Origin: Acidobacteriota bacterium
Lineage (GTDB): Bacteria; Acidobacteriota; Terriglobia; Acidiferrales; UBA7541
DNA: 64,000 bases
Reading direction: 5' to 3'
NCBI GenBank assembly: GCA_013289665.1
Contig: JABCZN010000002.1
Span: forward strand, 62,001 to 126,000
A program made the position numbers and the translations under genes. Below the pieces are notes generated by a model, which searched no databases, was not told the origin of the DNA, and saw nothing but the letters and a program-made list of their open reading frames with translations. Shown here in pieces: positions 33,870 through 44,172 of this stretch (position 1 is its first letter; each line of letters starts with the position of its first letter).

Positions 33870-36281
33870 CTACGATTTTTTGCGGTTTTGCAGGATTTCG
33901 CGGACCGTGCGCAGGATGGCGCCGCGGCTGAAGGGTTTGGTCAGAAGCCGAACCGATGGATCCGCGTTGGCCATTTCGGTTGCCGCGTGCTCGCTGTAAC
34001 CGGACATGAAAACGACCGAGACATCGGGATGTTCCTGCTGAAGTCGCACGGCGAGTTCCTGGCCAGTCATCCCCGGCATCACCATGTCGGTGACCAGCAG
34101 ATCGATCTTGCCGCGATGCTCGCCGGCGATGGTGATTGCTTCCTTGCCGTTTTTGGCTTCGATCACCTTGTAACCGCCGGATTCCAGAAATTCGCGTGCA
34201 ATTTCGCGGACGTCCTGCTCGTCCTCGGTCAGCAGCACGGTTTCCGTGCCAGCGGGAAGTTCGGCCACTGGCTTCGGAGTGCCGACACGTATTTCCGCCT
34301 CGTTTACGCGCGGGAGATAAATCTTGAACGAGGTGCCTTTGCCAAGTTCGCTGTAAACCCAAATAAACCCACCGCTCTGCTTGACGATTCCATACACCGT
34401 GGCCAGGCCGAGGCCCGTTCCCTTGCCCTTTTCCTTGGTGGTGAAGAACGGCTCGAAAATGTGCGCCTGCGTTTCTTCATCCATGCCGGTGCCGGTATCG
34501 GTGACGTCCAGCAGCACGTACGAGCCGGGTTTCATCAGGGGATGACTGGCGGTGTAGGATTGGTCCAGGTCGCAATTGCGTGTGCCGATCAGGAGTTTTC
34601 CGCCGGTCGGCATGGCGTCGCGCGAATTGACGGCCAGATTCATGATCACCTGTTCCATCTGGCTGGCGTCGGCGCGAATCGTGCCCAGCTTCTCGTCGGG
34701 CCGAAGGACCAATTCGATGTCTTCTCCGATCAGTCGGGGCAGGAGCTTGCCCATCTCTTCGACAACCGAGTTGAGATTGATGATCTGCGGCTGAAGGACC
34801 TGTAAGCGGCTGAACGCTAGCAACTGACGGGTAAGGGTTGTCGCGCGGTCGGCAGAACGATCGATCTGCTCGATTTTCCGCGCGATGGAATCGGTGGGAG
34901 ACAACGCACTCAGCAACAACTCCGTGTGTCCCTTGATCACCATCAGCAGATTGTTGAAATCGTGCGCGACTCCGCCCGCCAGGCGCCCCACAGCTTCCAT
35001 CTTCTGCGACTGGCGCAATTGCAATTCCAGGTGCCGCCGCTCGCTGATGTCCTGCGCGACCACCAGGCGTACGCGCCTGCCGGCATAAACAAGCTCGTGG
35101 GAGATCAGTTCCACTTCGAACGTTTTCCCGTCTTTGCCCTGATGCAGCCAGAAACCGTGCTCTTCGTTCTCAGCTTTCATCTGTAACAAGTGCGTTTCCG
35201 CCTTGGCGCGCTCGGCTCCCGGGCGAATCTCCAGAATCGTCATGCGCTCGAACTCTTCCTGCAAGTAGCCGTACTGGCCGACAGCCGCCTGATTGACCCG
35301 GATAATGCGCAAACTCTCGACGTCGTAGAGCCAGGTGGGAAGCGGATTGTGTTCGAACAACAGGCTGAGCATGGACTCGCTCTTGCGCAATTCCTCTTCG
35401 GCTCGGCGGCGTTCGATGGCCAGCGCGATGTGGCCTCCGACGGAGTCCAGGAACTCCAGGTCGCGCAGGTCGTAAGCGTGCTCGTTCTGGTAGTGCTGCA
35501 CGACGAGAACCCCGATGGTGGCCGTGGGCGTCTTCAGTGGCACGCCGAGCCATGCCGGCGAGGGCGAACCCACGAGCTCCACTTCACCAAGTGCCGCCAG
35601 CCGGTCAAAATCCGATTGTGGGATCAGATTGGCTTTTCCGGTGCGGAATACATACGCGGTACAGCTCCGGTCCACTTTTTGCGGCGGGGGAGCCGTATCG
35701 TATTCATCTGCGAAAAACGGAAATTCGAAAACATCCCGCTGAGGATTGTGCAGCGCAACGAAGCAATTCTCGGCCGACAAGATGCGCTTCAGGGCGACAT
35801 GAATGCGATTGAGAAGCTGATCGAGGTTGGCGGTTTGGTTCAGCGCGTGGACGATATCCGAAATCACCTGGCGCTCGGATTCCATCCGATGAAGTTCCGT
35901 AACGTCCAGGCCGTAGAGAAGAATTCCCTCGATCGAGGGATCGGAGAGGCGGCTGCGGCAGGTGATTTCAAACCAGCGCCAGGAGCCATCCCGGCTGCGG
36001 AAACGGCAACGGCTGACGAGGGGAGCGCCGTTCTCGGCGGCCACCTGCTGCAGGTGGGTGCGAACAGGCCCAACGTCGACGGAGTGCACCAAAGCGTGAA
36101 GGCTGCGGCCGATGAGTTCATCGGGGCGATAACCCAAACTGCTCTGGAAAGTGGAATTGGCGAAACGCAGGGTGCCGTCGGCAGAAAGAACCGCGATGAT
36201 TTCCCTGGTGGAGTCCAGCAAGGACGCAAGTTGTGCGGTCCCGAGAGCGATTCCGGGGTCCGAGAAAATTCTCTGGGCCAT
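33870..36281 (-). CDS. PAS-GAF-PAS hybrid histidine kinase with receiver
   Basis: 803 residues, no membrane segment. PAS (about 20-130, FANSTFQSSLGYRPDELIG), GAF (about 145-300), PAS (about 310-425), then HisKA with GVAHDFNNLLMVIKG, ATPase with DTGTGMD and GKGTGLGLATVYGIV, and a C-terminal receiver with DLLVTDMVMPG and LTKPFSRG. It is complete. No response regulator or target is adjacent, so its phosphate may pass from the receiver to an unlinked Hpt protein. Confidence 0.92.
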   Translation of the reverse strand: MAQRIFSDPGIALGTAQLASLLDSTREIIAVLSADGTLRFANSTFQSSLGYRPDELIGRSLHALVHSVDVGPVRTHLQQVAAENGAPLVSRCRFRSRDGSWRWFEITCRSRLSDPSIEGILLYGLDVTELHRMESERQVISDIVHALNQTANLDQLLNRIHVALKRILSAENCFVALHNPQRDVFEFPFFADEYDTAPPPQKVDRSCTAYVFRTGKANLIPQSDFDRLAALGEVELVGSPSPAWLGVPLKTPTATIGVLVVQHYQNEHAYDLRDLEFLDSVGGHIALAIERRRAEEELRKSESMLSLLFEHNPLPTWLYDVESLRIIRVNQAAVGQYGYLQEEFERMTILEIRPGAERAKAETHLLQMKAENEEHGFWLHQGKDGKTFEVELISHELVYAGRRVRLVVAQDISERRHLELQLRQSQKMEAVGRLAGGVAHDFNNLLMVIKGHTELLLSALSPTDSIARKIEQIDRSADRATTLTRQLLAFSRLQVLQPQIINLNSVVEEMGKLLPRLIGEDIELVLRPDEKLGTIRADASQMEQVIMNLAVNSRDAMPTGGKLLIGTRNCDLDQSYTASHPLMKPGSYVLLDVTDTGTGMDEETQAHIFEPFFTTKEKGKGTGLGLATVYGIVKQSGGFIWVYSELGKGTSFKIYLPRVNEAEIRVGTPKPVAELPAGTETVLLTEDEQDVREIAREFLESGGYKVIEAKNGKEAITIAGEHRGKIDLLVTDMVMPGMTGQELAVRLQQEHPDVSVVFMSGYSEHAATEMANADPSVRLLTKPFSRGAILRTVREILQNRKKS

Positions 36282-36590
36282 TTAATTGTCGCTTCATTGG
36301 CCGGCTCGAACGCAGAACTACCGGCGGGACTTGCGGAAGCCTCCAAGGATCGACCTAGAATCAGAAAGCGCTTGCTGAAGGTAATTCGCCTGCTTTTACT
36401 GTACCCATTCCGGACAGTTTCGTATAGCAGTTGAGAGTGCCAGGTTTCGAAACAATGACTGTACGAAAGGACAGGCGGATTAGGCCACCGGTCTGCCGCG
36501 CTCGCCGGGGTCGTGCTACTCTCCCTAGCCATAAGTTGCTGAATCTGCGCGAGCTGCGCCGCCTGAGGCCGGCTCCTGGAGGATCGCCCC
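36282..36590. other. Divergent intergenic region
   Basis: About 309 bp between the hybrid-kinase gene (minus) and the DUF421 gene (plus). Apart from GGAGG eight bases before the DUF421 ATG, I see no convincing promoter, hairpin or small gene. Confidence 0.4.
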
Positions 36591-37178
36591 ATGCACGGAA
36601 TGTGGAAAGACATGTTTGTGATCACGCTGCCGATTCTGGAAAAGATCCTGCGGCCGGTAATCGTGTACTTTTTCCTGGTGATCATGCTGCGCCTCGCAGG
36701 CAAGCGCGAGCTGGTGCAATTGAATCCCTTTGACCTGGTTGTGCTGCTAACCCTGTCGAATACAGTGCAGAACGCGATTATCGGAGACGACAATTCCGTC
36801 TCCGGCGGAATTTTGGGCGCCACTTCCCTGCTGGCGGTGAATTACCTCACCGTGCGGTTTCTCTACAAGCACAAGAATCTTGACCAGCTTGTCGAAGGCA
36901 ATGCAGACGTTTTGATTGAGGGCGGCAAGCTCCGGCCTGAACATTTGAAGAAGGAACTGATTACCACTGCGCAACTGGAAGCAGCGGCACGAAAGCAGGG
37001 ATTCGGATCGCTGAGCGAAGTGGATCAGTGCATCCTGGAGCCGGGGGGCACGCTCACTTTCATCGGCAAAAAACCGGACACGGATCTGCTGCGGCATAAG
37101 GAATTGCTGGATCGCATTGACAAGCTGAAGGACGAGTTGGCGCTGCTGCGGGGCAACCGCCCGCCTTCCGTTGCGTAG
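36591..37178 (+). CDS. DUF421 (YetF-like) membrane protein
   Basis: 195 residues. Two or three N-terminal membrane helices (about 16-32, 45-58, 66-82) with the family motif RLAGKRELVQLNPFDLVVLLTLSNTVQNAI, then a cytoplasmic domain with NADVLIEGGKLRPEHLKKE, typical of the DUF421/YetF fold. A short coiled coil ends the protein. The ATG at 36591 has GGAGG eight bases upstream. Function unknown in the family. Confidence 0.85.
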   Translation: MHGMWKDMFVITLPILEKILRPVIVYFFLVIMLRLAGKRELVQLNPFDLVVLLTLSNTVQNAIIGDDNSVSGGILGATSLLAVNYLTVRFLYKHKNLDQLVEGNADVLIEGGKLRPEHLKKELITTAQLEAAARKQGFGSLSEVDQCILEPGGTLTFIGKKPDTDLLRHKELLDRIDKLKDELALLRGNRPPSVA

Positions 37179-37247
37179 AGGCCGTTTGTCCCGGTGACAG
37201 CTTGCGTCCGCGTCGAGCCCGGATTCGTCCCGCCATAGTTTGCTGGG

Positions 37248-37784
37248 TCAGTGGACCAGAAAGCCGCTCAAGCCCACAAAGAATCCAACTGTTCCGATCG
37301 CGATTCCGGAATACCAGAATGTTTTCCGCTTGGTGAGAAGCGTCAGGGAACAGATGATCAGGGCGATTTCCAGGATAACTTCCCCGGCATCGTATCGGTC
37401 TTCCCGTCTGGAGAACACCCTGCGCTCGTTTTCAAACTCCTTGGCCTTTTCGCTGATTTGGTCTTTGTCTTTTTCGTAGCGATCGATTTCCTTCTTGTAC
37501 TTCTCGCGCAATGCCTCGGCCTTTTCTTTCTCCCCGCGATCCAGGACTTCGATCAGGTCCGCGATACTCTGCATTTCGTGGAGGCGGATATTCTTGGCCT
37601 GGTAGAAGGCCCACTGGTCGCTCGCCTGGGTTTGCAGAAGCACCACTTCGATGCTCGAGCGATGGCCCATCAGCGTGGCCATCGCCACGAGTACCGCGAG
37701 GATGGAGATGGTGATGGCGACGGGCAACGTCCAGGGCTCGTCATCCTCATGATGATGGGCATGCTCTTCAAGCACCTCGTGCAT
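37248..37784 (-). CDS. DUF4337-type membrane protein
   Basis: 178 residues. A His/Asp/Glu-rich N terminus (HEVLEEHAHHHEDDE), one membrane helix (about 19-40), a long charged helical region with coiled-coil character (about 75-130), and two C-terminal membrane helices (about 138-175). This matches the DUF4337 layout. Function unknown. It follows hemL by 24 bp on the same strand, so it is probably the last gene of the heme operon transcript. Confidence 0.75.
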   Translation of the reverse strand: MHEVLEEHAHHHEDDEPWTLPVAITISILAVLVAMATLMGHRSSIEVVLLQTQASDQWAFYQAKNIRLHEMQSIADLIEVLDRGEKEKAEALREKYKKEIDRYEKDKDQISEKAKEFENERRVFSRREDRYDAGEVILEIALIICSLTLLTKRKTFWYSGIAIGTVGFFVGLSGFLVH

Positions 37785-37808
37785 CGGGATTCCCTCTTGG
37801 TTGTAAAT

Positions 37809-39137
37809 TTATTCGCGCGGCTGAGCCGCGATGAATTTTAGCACTTCCTGCGCGGAGGAGATGGTGCGGTCGATATCCGCGGGGGTGTGGGCCGCGGAAA
37901 CAAACGCGGCTTCAAATTGCGAAGGCGCCAAAAAGATGCCGCGATTGAGCATTTCGCGGAAGTACCGGGCGTAGCGTTTCGTGTCGGAGTTCCTGGCGCC
38001 ATTGTGATCAGTTACTGGCTCCGGCGTGAAGAAAATGGTGGAAAGCGAGCCCATGCTATTGACCTGGGCGGGGATTCCCGCGCCGGCCAGAGCGTTCCCG
38101 AGGCCGTGCACCAGTTTTTTGGCGAGCGCGTTCACACCGTCGTAGAGGCCGGGCTTCGCGAGTTCGCCCATCGTGGCGATTCCGGCGCTCATGGCCAGAG
38201 GATTACCAGCGAGAGTGCCGGCTTGATAGACAGGCCCCAGGGGCGCGACATTGTTCATCAATTCCGCGCTTCCCCCGTACGCGGCAACCGGCACGCCGCC
38301 CCCGATAATTTTCCCCATGGTGGTCAGGTCGCCCTGGACGCCAAGAAGCGTTTGCACCGCCCCGTTGTGCAGCCGGAAGCCGGTGATGACCTCGTCAATT
38401 ATGAGCAGGGCGCCATTCTTGCGCGTGAGGTCGCGGAGGCCCTGCAAGAAGCCTTCCTTCGGCAGGACCACGCCCATGTTCGCGGCTACCGGCTCCACGA
38501 TTACCGCCGCAATTCTGCCTTTGTATTCACTGAACAGTTTCTCGACGCCCGGCAGGTCGTTGTAAGGAACGTTCAAGGTCAGCGCCGCAAGCGCCTGGGG
38601 AACGCCGGGACATTCGGCGATTCCCAGCGTCAGAAGGCCGGAACCCGCTTGCGATAAAAAGCTGTCGGCATGGCCGTGGTAGCAGCCTTCGAATTTGATG
38701 ATGAAATCGCGCTTGGTGATGCCGCGCGCCAGACGCACAGCGCTCATCGTGGCTTCGGTGCCGCTAGAAACGAAGCGGACTTTTTCGATGAAGGGAATGG
38801 CTTTGGTGATCAGAGTCGCAAGCTGCAACTCGAGTTCGGTGGTGACGCCGAAACTCGTGCCGCGCCGCGCTTGTTCGGCAATGGCGGCACTCACCGCGGG
38901 ATGCGCATGGCCCAGCAGCATCGCGCCCCACGAGCAGACGTAATCGAGGAGTTCGTTGCCATCGGCATCGTAAAGGTATTGCCCGCTTCCCTTTTCGATA
39001 ATCAGCGGCTCGCCGCCCACGGAACGAAACGCACGAACGGGGCTGTTGACGCCGCCGACCAGAACTTTTTCCGCCTTTTCAAATATTTCCCGCGAACGGC
39101 GGCGTTCGGGTTTTGCCTTCGCTTGTGTCGCACTCAT
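37809..39137 (-). CDS. hemL: Glutamate-1-semialdehyde 2,1-aminomutase
   Basis: 442 residues. PLP enzyme converting glutamate-1-semialdehyde to 5-aminolevulinate. Visible: the NSPVRAF and SWGAMLLGHAHP starts, SSGTEATMSA cofactor region, IIDEVITGFR with the PLP-contacting Asp, and the Schiff-base lysine K276 in TMGKIIGGG. The ATG has AAGG upstream. It lies 23 bp after hemB in the operon and completes the C5 route with HemA. Confidence 0.96.
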   Translation of the reverse strand: MSATQAKAKPERRRSREIFEKAEKVLVGGVNSPVRAFRSVGGEPLIIEKGSGQYLYDADGNELLDYVCSWGAMLLGHAHPAVSAAIAEQARRGTSFGVTTELELQLATLITKAIPFIEKVRFVSSGTEATMSAVRLARGITKRDFIIKFEGCYHGHADSFLSQAGSGLLTLGIAECPGVPQALAALTLNVPYNDLPGVEKLFSEYKGRIAAVIVEPVAANMGVVLPKEGFLQGLRDLTRKNGALLIIDEVITGFRLHNGAVQTLLGVQGDLTTMGKIIGGGVPVAAYGGSAELMNNVAPLGPVYQAGTLAGNPLAMSAGIATMGELAKPGLYDGVNALAKKLVHGLGNALAGAGIPAQVNSMGSLSTIFFTPEPVTDHNGARNSDTKRYARYFREMLNRGIFLAPSQFEAAFVSAAHTPADIDRTISSAQEVLKFIAAQPRE

Positions 39138-39160
39138 CGGGGCACCTTTTTTTTCAAGAG

Positions 39161-40135
39161 TCAGGATTTCAGCCAGCGAGCCGCGTCTTTGGCGTGGTAG
39201 GTCAGGATAATGTCGGCGCCGGCGCGCTGAATTCCGGTCAGAATCTCAAGGACCACGCGTTTTTCCTCGATCCATCCGTTTTGCGCGGCGGCTTTCACCA
39301 TGGCGTATTCGCCGCTGACGTTGTACGCACCCAAGGGCACGTCAAAGCGTTCGCGCACCGCCCGGATGATGTCGAGATATGGCAACGCAGGCTTCACCAT
39401 CACGATGTCGGCGCCCTCTCCGAGGTCCAGCGCAACTTCTTTCAACGCTTCCCGCGCGTTGGCGGGATCCATCTGGTAGCTGCGGCGGTCGCCCGACTGG
39501 GGCGCGGATTGCGCCGCTTCACGGAACGGCCCATAAAAGCCGGAACAGTATTTCGCGGCGTAGGCCAGAATCGGCGTGTCTTCGAATTTGTGGCCATCGA
39601 GAACGTTGCGGATCGCCGCCACGCGCCCGTCCATCATGTCCGAGGGCGCGACAATGTCCGAGCCCGCGCGCGCGTGTGACAACGCCTGCTGCGCCAGGAT
39701 TTCCAGCGTCGGGTCGTTCAGGATTTCGCCATCCTCCACGACGCCGCAATGCCCGTGGTCGGTGTACTCGCACAGGCAAACGTCGGTAATCACCAGAAGA
39801 TTGAGTCTCGCCTTCTTGATGGCTTCGACGGCTCTTTGCACCACGCCTGTCTTGGCGAGCGAGCTTGATCCACGGGCATCCTTGCTTTCAGGCAGGCCGA
39901 AAAGAATGATGGCCGGGATCCCAAGCGACTCCACTTCGCGGCATTCTTCAACGATCTGATCCACCGACTGCTGGTAAACCCCGGGCATGGAACCGACTTC
40001 CTTGCGAACTTTCTCCCCGGGGCAGACAAACATCGGATAAACAAAACCGGCGGTAGTGAGGCGCGTTTCGCGGACCAGGCCGCGCAAAGCCTCGGTGCGT
40101 CGAATCCGGCGGGGGCGATGAATGGGGAAACTCAT
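39161..40135 (-). CDS. hemB: Porphobilinogen synthase (zinc type)
   Basis: 324 residues. It condenses two 5-aminolevulinates. The Schiff-base lysines K195 ([14 protein letters not shown]) and K248 ([10 protein letters not shown]) are present. C120, C122 and C130 in [14 protein letters not shown] form the catalytic zinc site, so this is a zinc-dependent enzyme rather than the magnesium-only type. The start overlaps the hemD stop by four bases. Confidence 0.96.
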   Translation of the reverse strand: MSFPIHRPRRIRRTEALRGLVRETRLTTAGFVYPMFVCPGEKVRKEVGSMPGVYQQSVDQIVEECREVESLGIPAIILFGLPESKDARGSSSLAKTGVVQRAVEAIKKARLNLLVITDVCLCEYTDHGHCGVVEDGEILNDPTLEILAQQALSHARAGSDIVAPSDMMDGRVAAIRNVLDGHKFEDTPILAYAAKYCSGFYGPFREAAQSAPQSGDRRSYQMDPANAREALKEVALDLGEGADIVMVKPALPYLDIIRAVRERFDVPLGAYNVSGEYAMVKAAAQNGWIEEKRVVLEILTGIQRAGADIILTYHAKDAARWLKS

Positions 40136-40956
40136 CCTTGTTTTGCTCCTGCAGGCTGCTGCTGGCCTGCCTTTGCGAAGAAATCTGTGAGCACGGCGAC
40201 CGCGGCGGCCACCGTGGTGTCCCGCGCCAGGAGGATCCGGCTGATGCCCTCTGCTTTGAGCGCGTTTTCACTGACCGGGCCAATCGCAACGAAAATGGAT
40301 TGGCAGCTGAGTTCGCGGAAGCGTTGCGCGCCAAGAAGGTCGCGGAGATGATGTATCGCCGAAGGGCTGAAAAACAAAATGGCGTCCGCGCCGGCCCGCA
40401 GGATTCCATGCGCCTCGGGTGAATCCGGATTTGGCGAAACGGTTTTGTAAGCCACAACCGCGGTCACTTGCCAGCCGTGGAGATTCAGGACTTCGATCAA
40501 CTCCGGATTCGCGCGATCGCTCCGTGGCAGGAAGACTCGTTTCTTCCGGGCCTCGGCGGGAAGTTCTTCCGCGAGGGCAACGCCATTGTGAATTCTGGAA
40601 ATGAAATCTACGGGTAGGCCGGCGGCGGCGGCCGCTTCCGCGGTCGCGGGGCCGACAGCGGCAATTTTCGCCCCAGCGAACATCTGTTGAAGCGGGAGTT
40701 CCAGCAACGCGCAGCGCTGCTGTAGTGCGCGCACGGCGTTTTGACTGGTAAAAAACACCCAGTCGAACCGCGCGGAATTCCTGAGGCAGGCGTCGAGTTC
40801 GGCGAGATTATCCGCGGGCGCGATGGTAAGGAGAGGCAGCAAAACCGGCTCGGCGCCCGCTTCGCGCAATGCGTCAGCAAGCGATTGGCTCTGCTCGAGC
40901 GCCCGCGTCACCACGACGCGCTTCCCTACGAGCGGGTTTTGATTCGTTTCACCCAC
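40132..40956 (-). CDS. hemD: Uroporphyrinogen-III synthase
   Basis: 274 residues from a GTG at 40956, which overlaps hemC by eight bases; longer versions would extend deep into hem[33 protein letters not shown], and [17 protein letters not shown] with [10 protein letters not shown] fit the two-lobed HemD fold, a family of low sequence conservation. It cyclises hydroxymethylbilane. The operon context makes the call firm. Confidence 0.9.
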   Translation of the reverse strand: MGETNQNPLVGKRVVVTRALEQSQSLADALREAGAEPVLLPLLTIAPADNLAELDACLRNSARFDWVFFTSQNAVRALQQRCALLELPLQQMFAGAKIAAVGPATAEAAAAAGLPVDFISRIHNGVALAEELPAEARKKRVFLPRSDRANPELIEVLNLHGWQVTAVVAYKTVSPNPDSPEAHGILRAGADAILFFSPSAIHHLRDLLGAQRFRELSCQSIFVAIGPVSENALKAEGISRILLARDTTVAAAVAVLTDFFAKAGQQQPAGAKQG

Positions 40957-41875
40957 GGGCGCGCTGCACCCCTTCGAGAATACTCCGCGCGCCACCCTCG
41001 GCAAGCACACGGGCCAGGTGTTCGCCAAGCTGCGTGGCCTGGTCCGGCGGCGCGGTGGCCTTCTCGCGAACATATTGCGTGCCATCCACGGAGCAAACCA
41101 CGGCTTCCATCACAAGCTCGGTACGCTCCATGCGCGCCCACGCCCCAAGGGGCACCTGGCATCCGCCCTCTAACGCAGACAGCAGCGCGCGTTCCGCGAT
41201 GATCGCGGTGCGAGTTTCCACATCGTCCAGCTTGGACAGCACCTCGTCGGCATCGCGATCACTCACGCGCGACTGAATTGCAATAGCGCCCTGTCCCACG
41301 GCGGGCAGCGAAATTTCGGTTGAAAGCGGCTCGGTGATCTTCTGGGTCCAGCCCAGGCGGTCCAGCCCCGCCTTGGAAAGCACGATCGCATCATATTCGC
41401 CGCTTTCCACTTTGCGCAGGCGGGTATCCACGTTGCCCCGGAGATCGCGAAAGTCGAGGTCGGCCCGAAAGTGGCGCAACTGCGCCTGACGGCGAAGACT
41501 GCCGGTGCCGACGCGCGCGCCCTGCTTCAAATTCGCCAGCAGCGTTCCCGCGTGCGAAATCAGGCAGTCTCGCACATCGTCGCGCCGGCAAACCGCGGGA
41601 AAGTGCAACCTGCCCGGCGTTTCCGTCGGAATATCTTTCACGCTGTGCACGGCCAAGTCGATGCTTTCTTCCAGCAGCGCTTCTTCCAGCTCCTTGATGA
41701 AAATTCCCTTCCCGCCAATTTTCGCCAGCGGAGATTGCTGCACCTTGTCGCCGGAAGTCTTGATGATGATGATTTCGGTTTCGACGCCGGTGAGCTGAAA
41801 AAGCTGTTTGCGCACGAATTCGGCCTGCCAGCGCGCCAGAATGCTGCCTCTTGAACCGATGCGAAGGGGCTTCAC
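40949..41875 (-). CDS. hemC: Hydroxymethylbilane synthase
   Basis: 308 residues. It polymerises four porphobilinogens. The dipyrromethane-anchoring cysteine is C239 in LEGGCQVPLG; SIDLAVHSVKDIP and the arginine-rich VGTGSLRRQAQL substrate region are also present. It overlaps hemA by four bases and hemD by eight. Confidence 0.96.
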   Translation of the reverse strand: MKPLRIGSRGSILARWQAEFVRKQLFQLTGVETEIIIIKTSGDKVQQSPLAKIGGKGIFIKELEEALLEESIDLAVHSVKDIPTETPGRLHFPAVCRRDDVRDCLISHAGTLLANLKQGARVGTGSLRRQAQLRHFRADLDFRDLRGNVDTRLRKVESGEYDAIVLSKAGLDRLGWTQKITEPLSTEISLPAVGQGAIAIQSRVSDRDADEVLSKLDDVETRTAIIAERALLSALEGGCQVPLGAWARMERTELVMEAVVCSVDGTQYVREKATAPPDQATQLGEHLARVLAEGGARSILEGVQRARG

Positions 41876-43149
41876 GGTTTCTCCCGGTCCGATAAGTACA
41901 AATCTCGAATGGCTTCGACGTTCTGAATCTTGCGGCGCAGCTCTTTTTCGGTGCGCAGGCGCTCGGCGGGATGCAGCAGCAGGTGTTCGATCAATTCGTC
42001 CATCAGCTTTCCGATTTTCTCACGGTCTTCTCCGCCGAAATGGTTCATGCCCGAAAGGCGCTCCTCGAGGAAAGTGGCACGCCGCTGCTTCAGGCTGTCG
42101 CGCAGGGTTTCCAGCACGCCCGTCAGCTCGACGCTGGCCTGCCAGGAGATGAACTTGGCCACGTGGTCTTCCACCAGCGATTCCGCCTTGGGTACCTCGC
42201 TCTGCCGCGCGTCGCGATTCTGATTCACGATTTCCGTCAAATCTTCCATCGAGTACAGATAGACGTTATAAATGTCGGCCACCGCCGGGTCAACATTGCG
42301 GGGCATGCCCAGGTCCATCAGAAACAGGGCGCGATTTCCGCGCGAAGCCATGGCCCGCTCGACCATCGCCTTGGTCACTACAAAGTCCTGTATGCCCACC
42401 GCCGATACGAGGACATCGGGAAATTTCAGCGAGGTGTCCCACTCTCCCCATTCGAGGACTTTCCCGCTGTATTGGCGCGCAAACTCCTCGGCCTTTTCGC
42501 GCGAGCGGTTCATCAGGTAGAGCTTCTTGATTTTGCGGTCGCGCAACTGGGAAACAACTTGCTCGCTGACGGTGCCGGCGCCGAGAACCAGTGCGCTGCG
42601 GTCCTGGAGCTTTCCGAAAATGCGCTCGGCCAGTTTTATTCCGGCCGAAGCAACGCCCACCGGCCGCGTGCCCAGTTCCGTTTCCGCACGCACCCGCTTG
42701 CCGATTTCGAGCGCCGCCTGGAACAACCGGTTCAGCACCGGGCCCGTCACACGGCCTTCATGCGCACGCAAGTACGCGTCGCGGACCTGCCCGAGAATTT
42801 CCGCTTCGCCCAACAGCATGGATTCGAGGCCGGCGGAAACGCGGAACAAGTGGCGTACCGCATCTTGATCGTAGTGGTGATAGAGCGAAGGATTCAGCTT
42901 GTCTGGCAACACCTCGTGGAATGAACTCAAGAAAGACGACAGGGCTCCCGCCGATTCGTGATTGGCGTTTGAACGCACGCCGTAGACTTCGCTGCGATTG
43001 CAGGTGGAAAGCACCAGCGTCTCTTCGAGGATTCCCCGCGAGCGAAGCTCTTCGGCGGCCCTCTGCGCCTGTTCGCCGGAAAACGATACCTTTTCACGCA
43101 CCTCAACGGGCGCTGTGCGGAAGTTCAGGCCAACGAGTACGATCTCCAT
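41872..43149 (-). CDS. hemA: Glutamyl-tRNA reductase
   Basis: 425 residues. First committed step of the C5 pathway. Catalytic C50 in LSTCNRSEVYGV, the GEAEILGQVRDAY motif, the NADPH-binding LVLGAGTVSEQV and a C-terminal dimerisation helix region are all visible. It lies 18 bp after hemX. In B. subtilis the order is hemA-hemX; here they are swapped. Confidence 0.96.
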   Translation of the reverse strand: MEIVLVGLNFRTAPVEVREKVSFSGEQAQRAAEELRSRGILEETLVLSTCNRSEVYGVRSNANHESAGALSSFLSSFHEVLPDKLNPSLYHHYDQDAVRHLFRVSAGLESMLLGEAEILGQVRDAYLRAHEGRVTGPVLNRLFQAALEIGKRVRAETELGTRPVGVASAGIKLAERIFGKLQDRSALVLGAGTVSEQVVSQLRDRKIKKLYLMNRSREKAEEFARQYSGKVLEWGEWDTSLKFPDVLVSAVGIQDFVVTKAMVERAMASRGNRALFLMDLGMPRNVDPAVADIYNVYLYSMEDLTEIVNQNRDARQSEVPKAESLVEDHVAKFISWQASVELTGVLETLRDSLKQRRATFLEERLSGMNHFGGEDREKIGKLMDELIEHLLLHPAERLRTEKELRRKIQNVEAIRDLYLSDREKP

Positions 43150-43167
43150 GCTGCGCGAAGCGCGCTC

Positions 43168-43980
43168 CTAGAAATACCGGTGATGCGCTGAAAAGTAGAG
43201 ATTCACCACCGTAAAGCTGAGCACCACCAGAACAAAATTGAACACACACAATTTGGAGGCACGCGCCCCTCTCCAGGCCGTGGTGCGCGCCAACTGGACA
43301 TAGGCCGCGTAGAGCAGCAGCACCACCAGCGTGACGATGTACTTGGGATCGAAATACCAGTGCTGGCCGGCTTGGCGATCGACGGCGAGGAATCCGAGAG
43401 CCGTGCCGACTGTGATGGTGACGAGGCCAACGAGGACGCTGGTGTGGCTCATGCGCTCGAGAAGTTCCAGTGACGGCAGGCGCCAGACAATGTCGCCCAC
43501 CTTGCGCTTGCGGAGCAACCGCTCTTCCCCGAGGAACATCAGGCTCAGGACGCAGGACAGGGCAAACCCGGCGTAGGCCAGGATGCTCAGGGTGACGTGC
43601 AGGGCGAAGACTATCCCGCGGGCCTCGGTTGGTGCGGCGGGATGGTCCGGCGCAAACGAGGCGGCGAGAAAGAATGCCAGTATGATGGGAACCACAAAGG
43701 CGCCAACGGTCCGCTGGCGGTGATAGATTTCAAGGCAAAGATAGGTGACCGCTAGCAGCCAGCCAAACAGGGACATCGAGCCTTGGAGATCATGGTACGG
43801 CACGGAATGCATGGCCCGGGCGCGGCCCAGAAGGGCCACGTAATGGCACACTAAACCCATGAACATCAACACGGTAGCAAGTCGCCCGGTAACCTCTTTC
43901 CCGCTATAGAGGAAGCTCATGTACAGGCCCATGCTCAGCAGGTAGGCCAGCACGGTCAACATGACGAAGATATGGTTCAT
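43168..43980 (-). CDS. HemX/CcsA-type cytochrome c assembly membrane protein
   Basis: 270 residues with about eight membrane helices. The late motif QHWYFDPKYI is a changed form of the WxWD-P-K heme-handling loop of CcsA/CcmC proteins, and first position before hemA matches HemX. In B. subtilis HemX lowers HemA levels; a similar control role, or a role in heme or cytochrome c assembly, is inferred. AAGGA nine bases before the ATG supports the start. Confidence 0.82.
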   Translation of the reverse strand: MNHIFVMLTVLAYLLSMGLYMSFLYSGKEVTGRLATVLMFMGLVCHYVALLGRARAMHSVPYHDLQGSMSLFGWLLAVTYLCLEIYHRQRTVGAFVVPIILAFFLAASFAPDHPAAPTEARGIVFALHVTLSILAYAGFALSCVLSLMFLGEERLLRKRKVGDIVWRLPSLELLERMSHTSVLVGLVTITVGTALGFLAVDRQAGQHWYFDPKYIVTLVVLLLYAAYVQLARTTAWRGARASKLCVFNFVLVVLSFTVVNLYFSAHHRYF

Positions 43981-44058
43981 CGGCTTGAATCCTTGACGGG
44001 CCGGGACGCAGAGGGAGATGGCTCACCCTCCGGCCTGCGCGACATCTCAGATAGGCCC

Positions 44059-44087
44059 AGTATATCGCAGTCACAGGTATCTTCCAT
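44059..44087 (-). promoter_or_regulatory. Candidate promoter of the hemX-A-C-D-B-L operon
   Basis: On the minus strand TATACT (44064-44059) is a good -10 element; the -35 position 17 bases upstream reads ATGGAA, which is poor. It lies about 80 bp before the hemX start. Confidence 0.4.
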
Positions 44088-44172
44088 TGGCGCCGCATTC
44101 TCAACGGCGAAAGAATTTTACGTTCATGCGGACTGGCGCCGAGTGACGCAGTTCACAATCACAATGTGATTT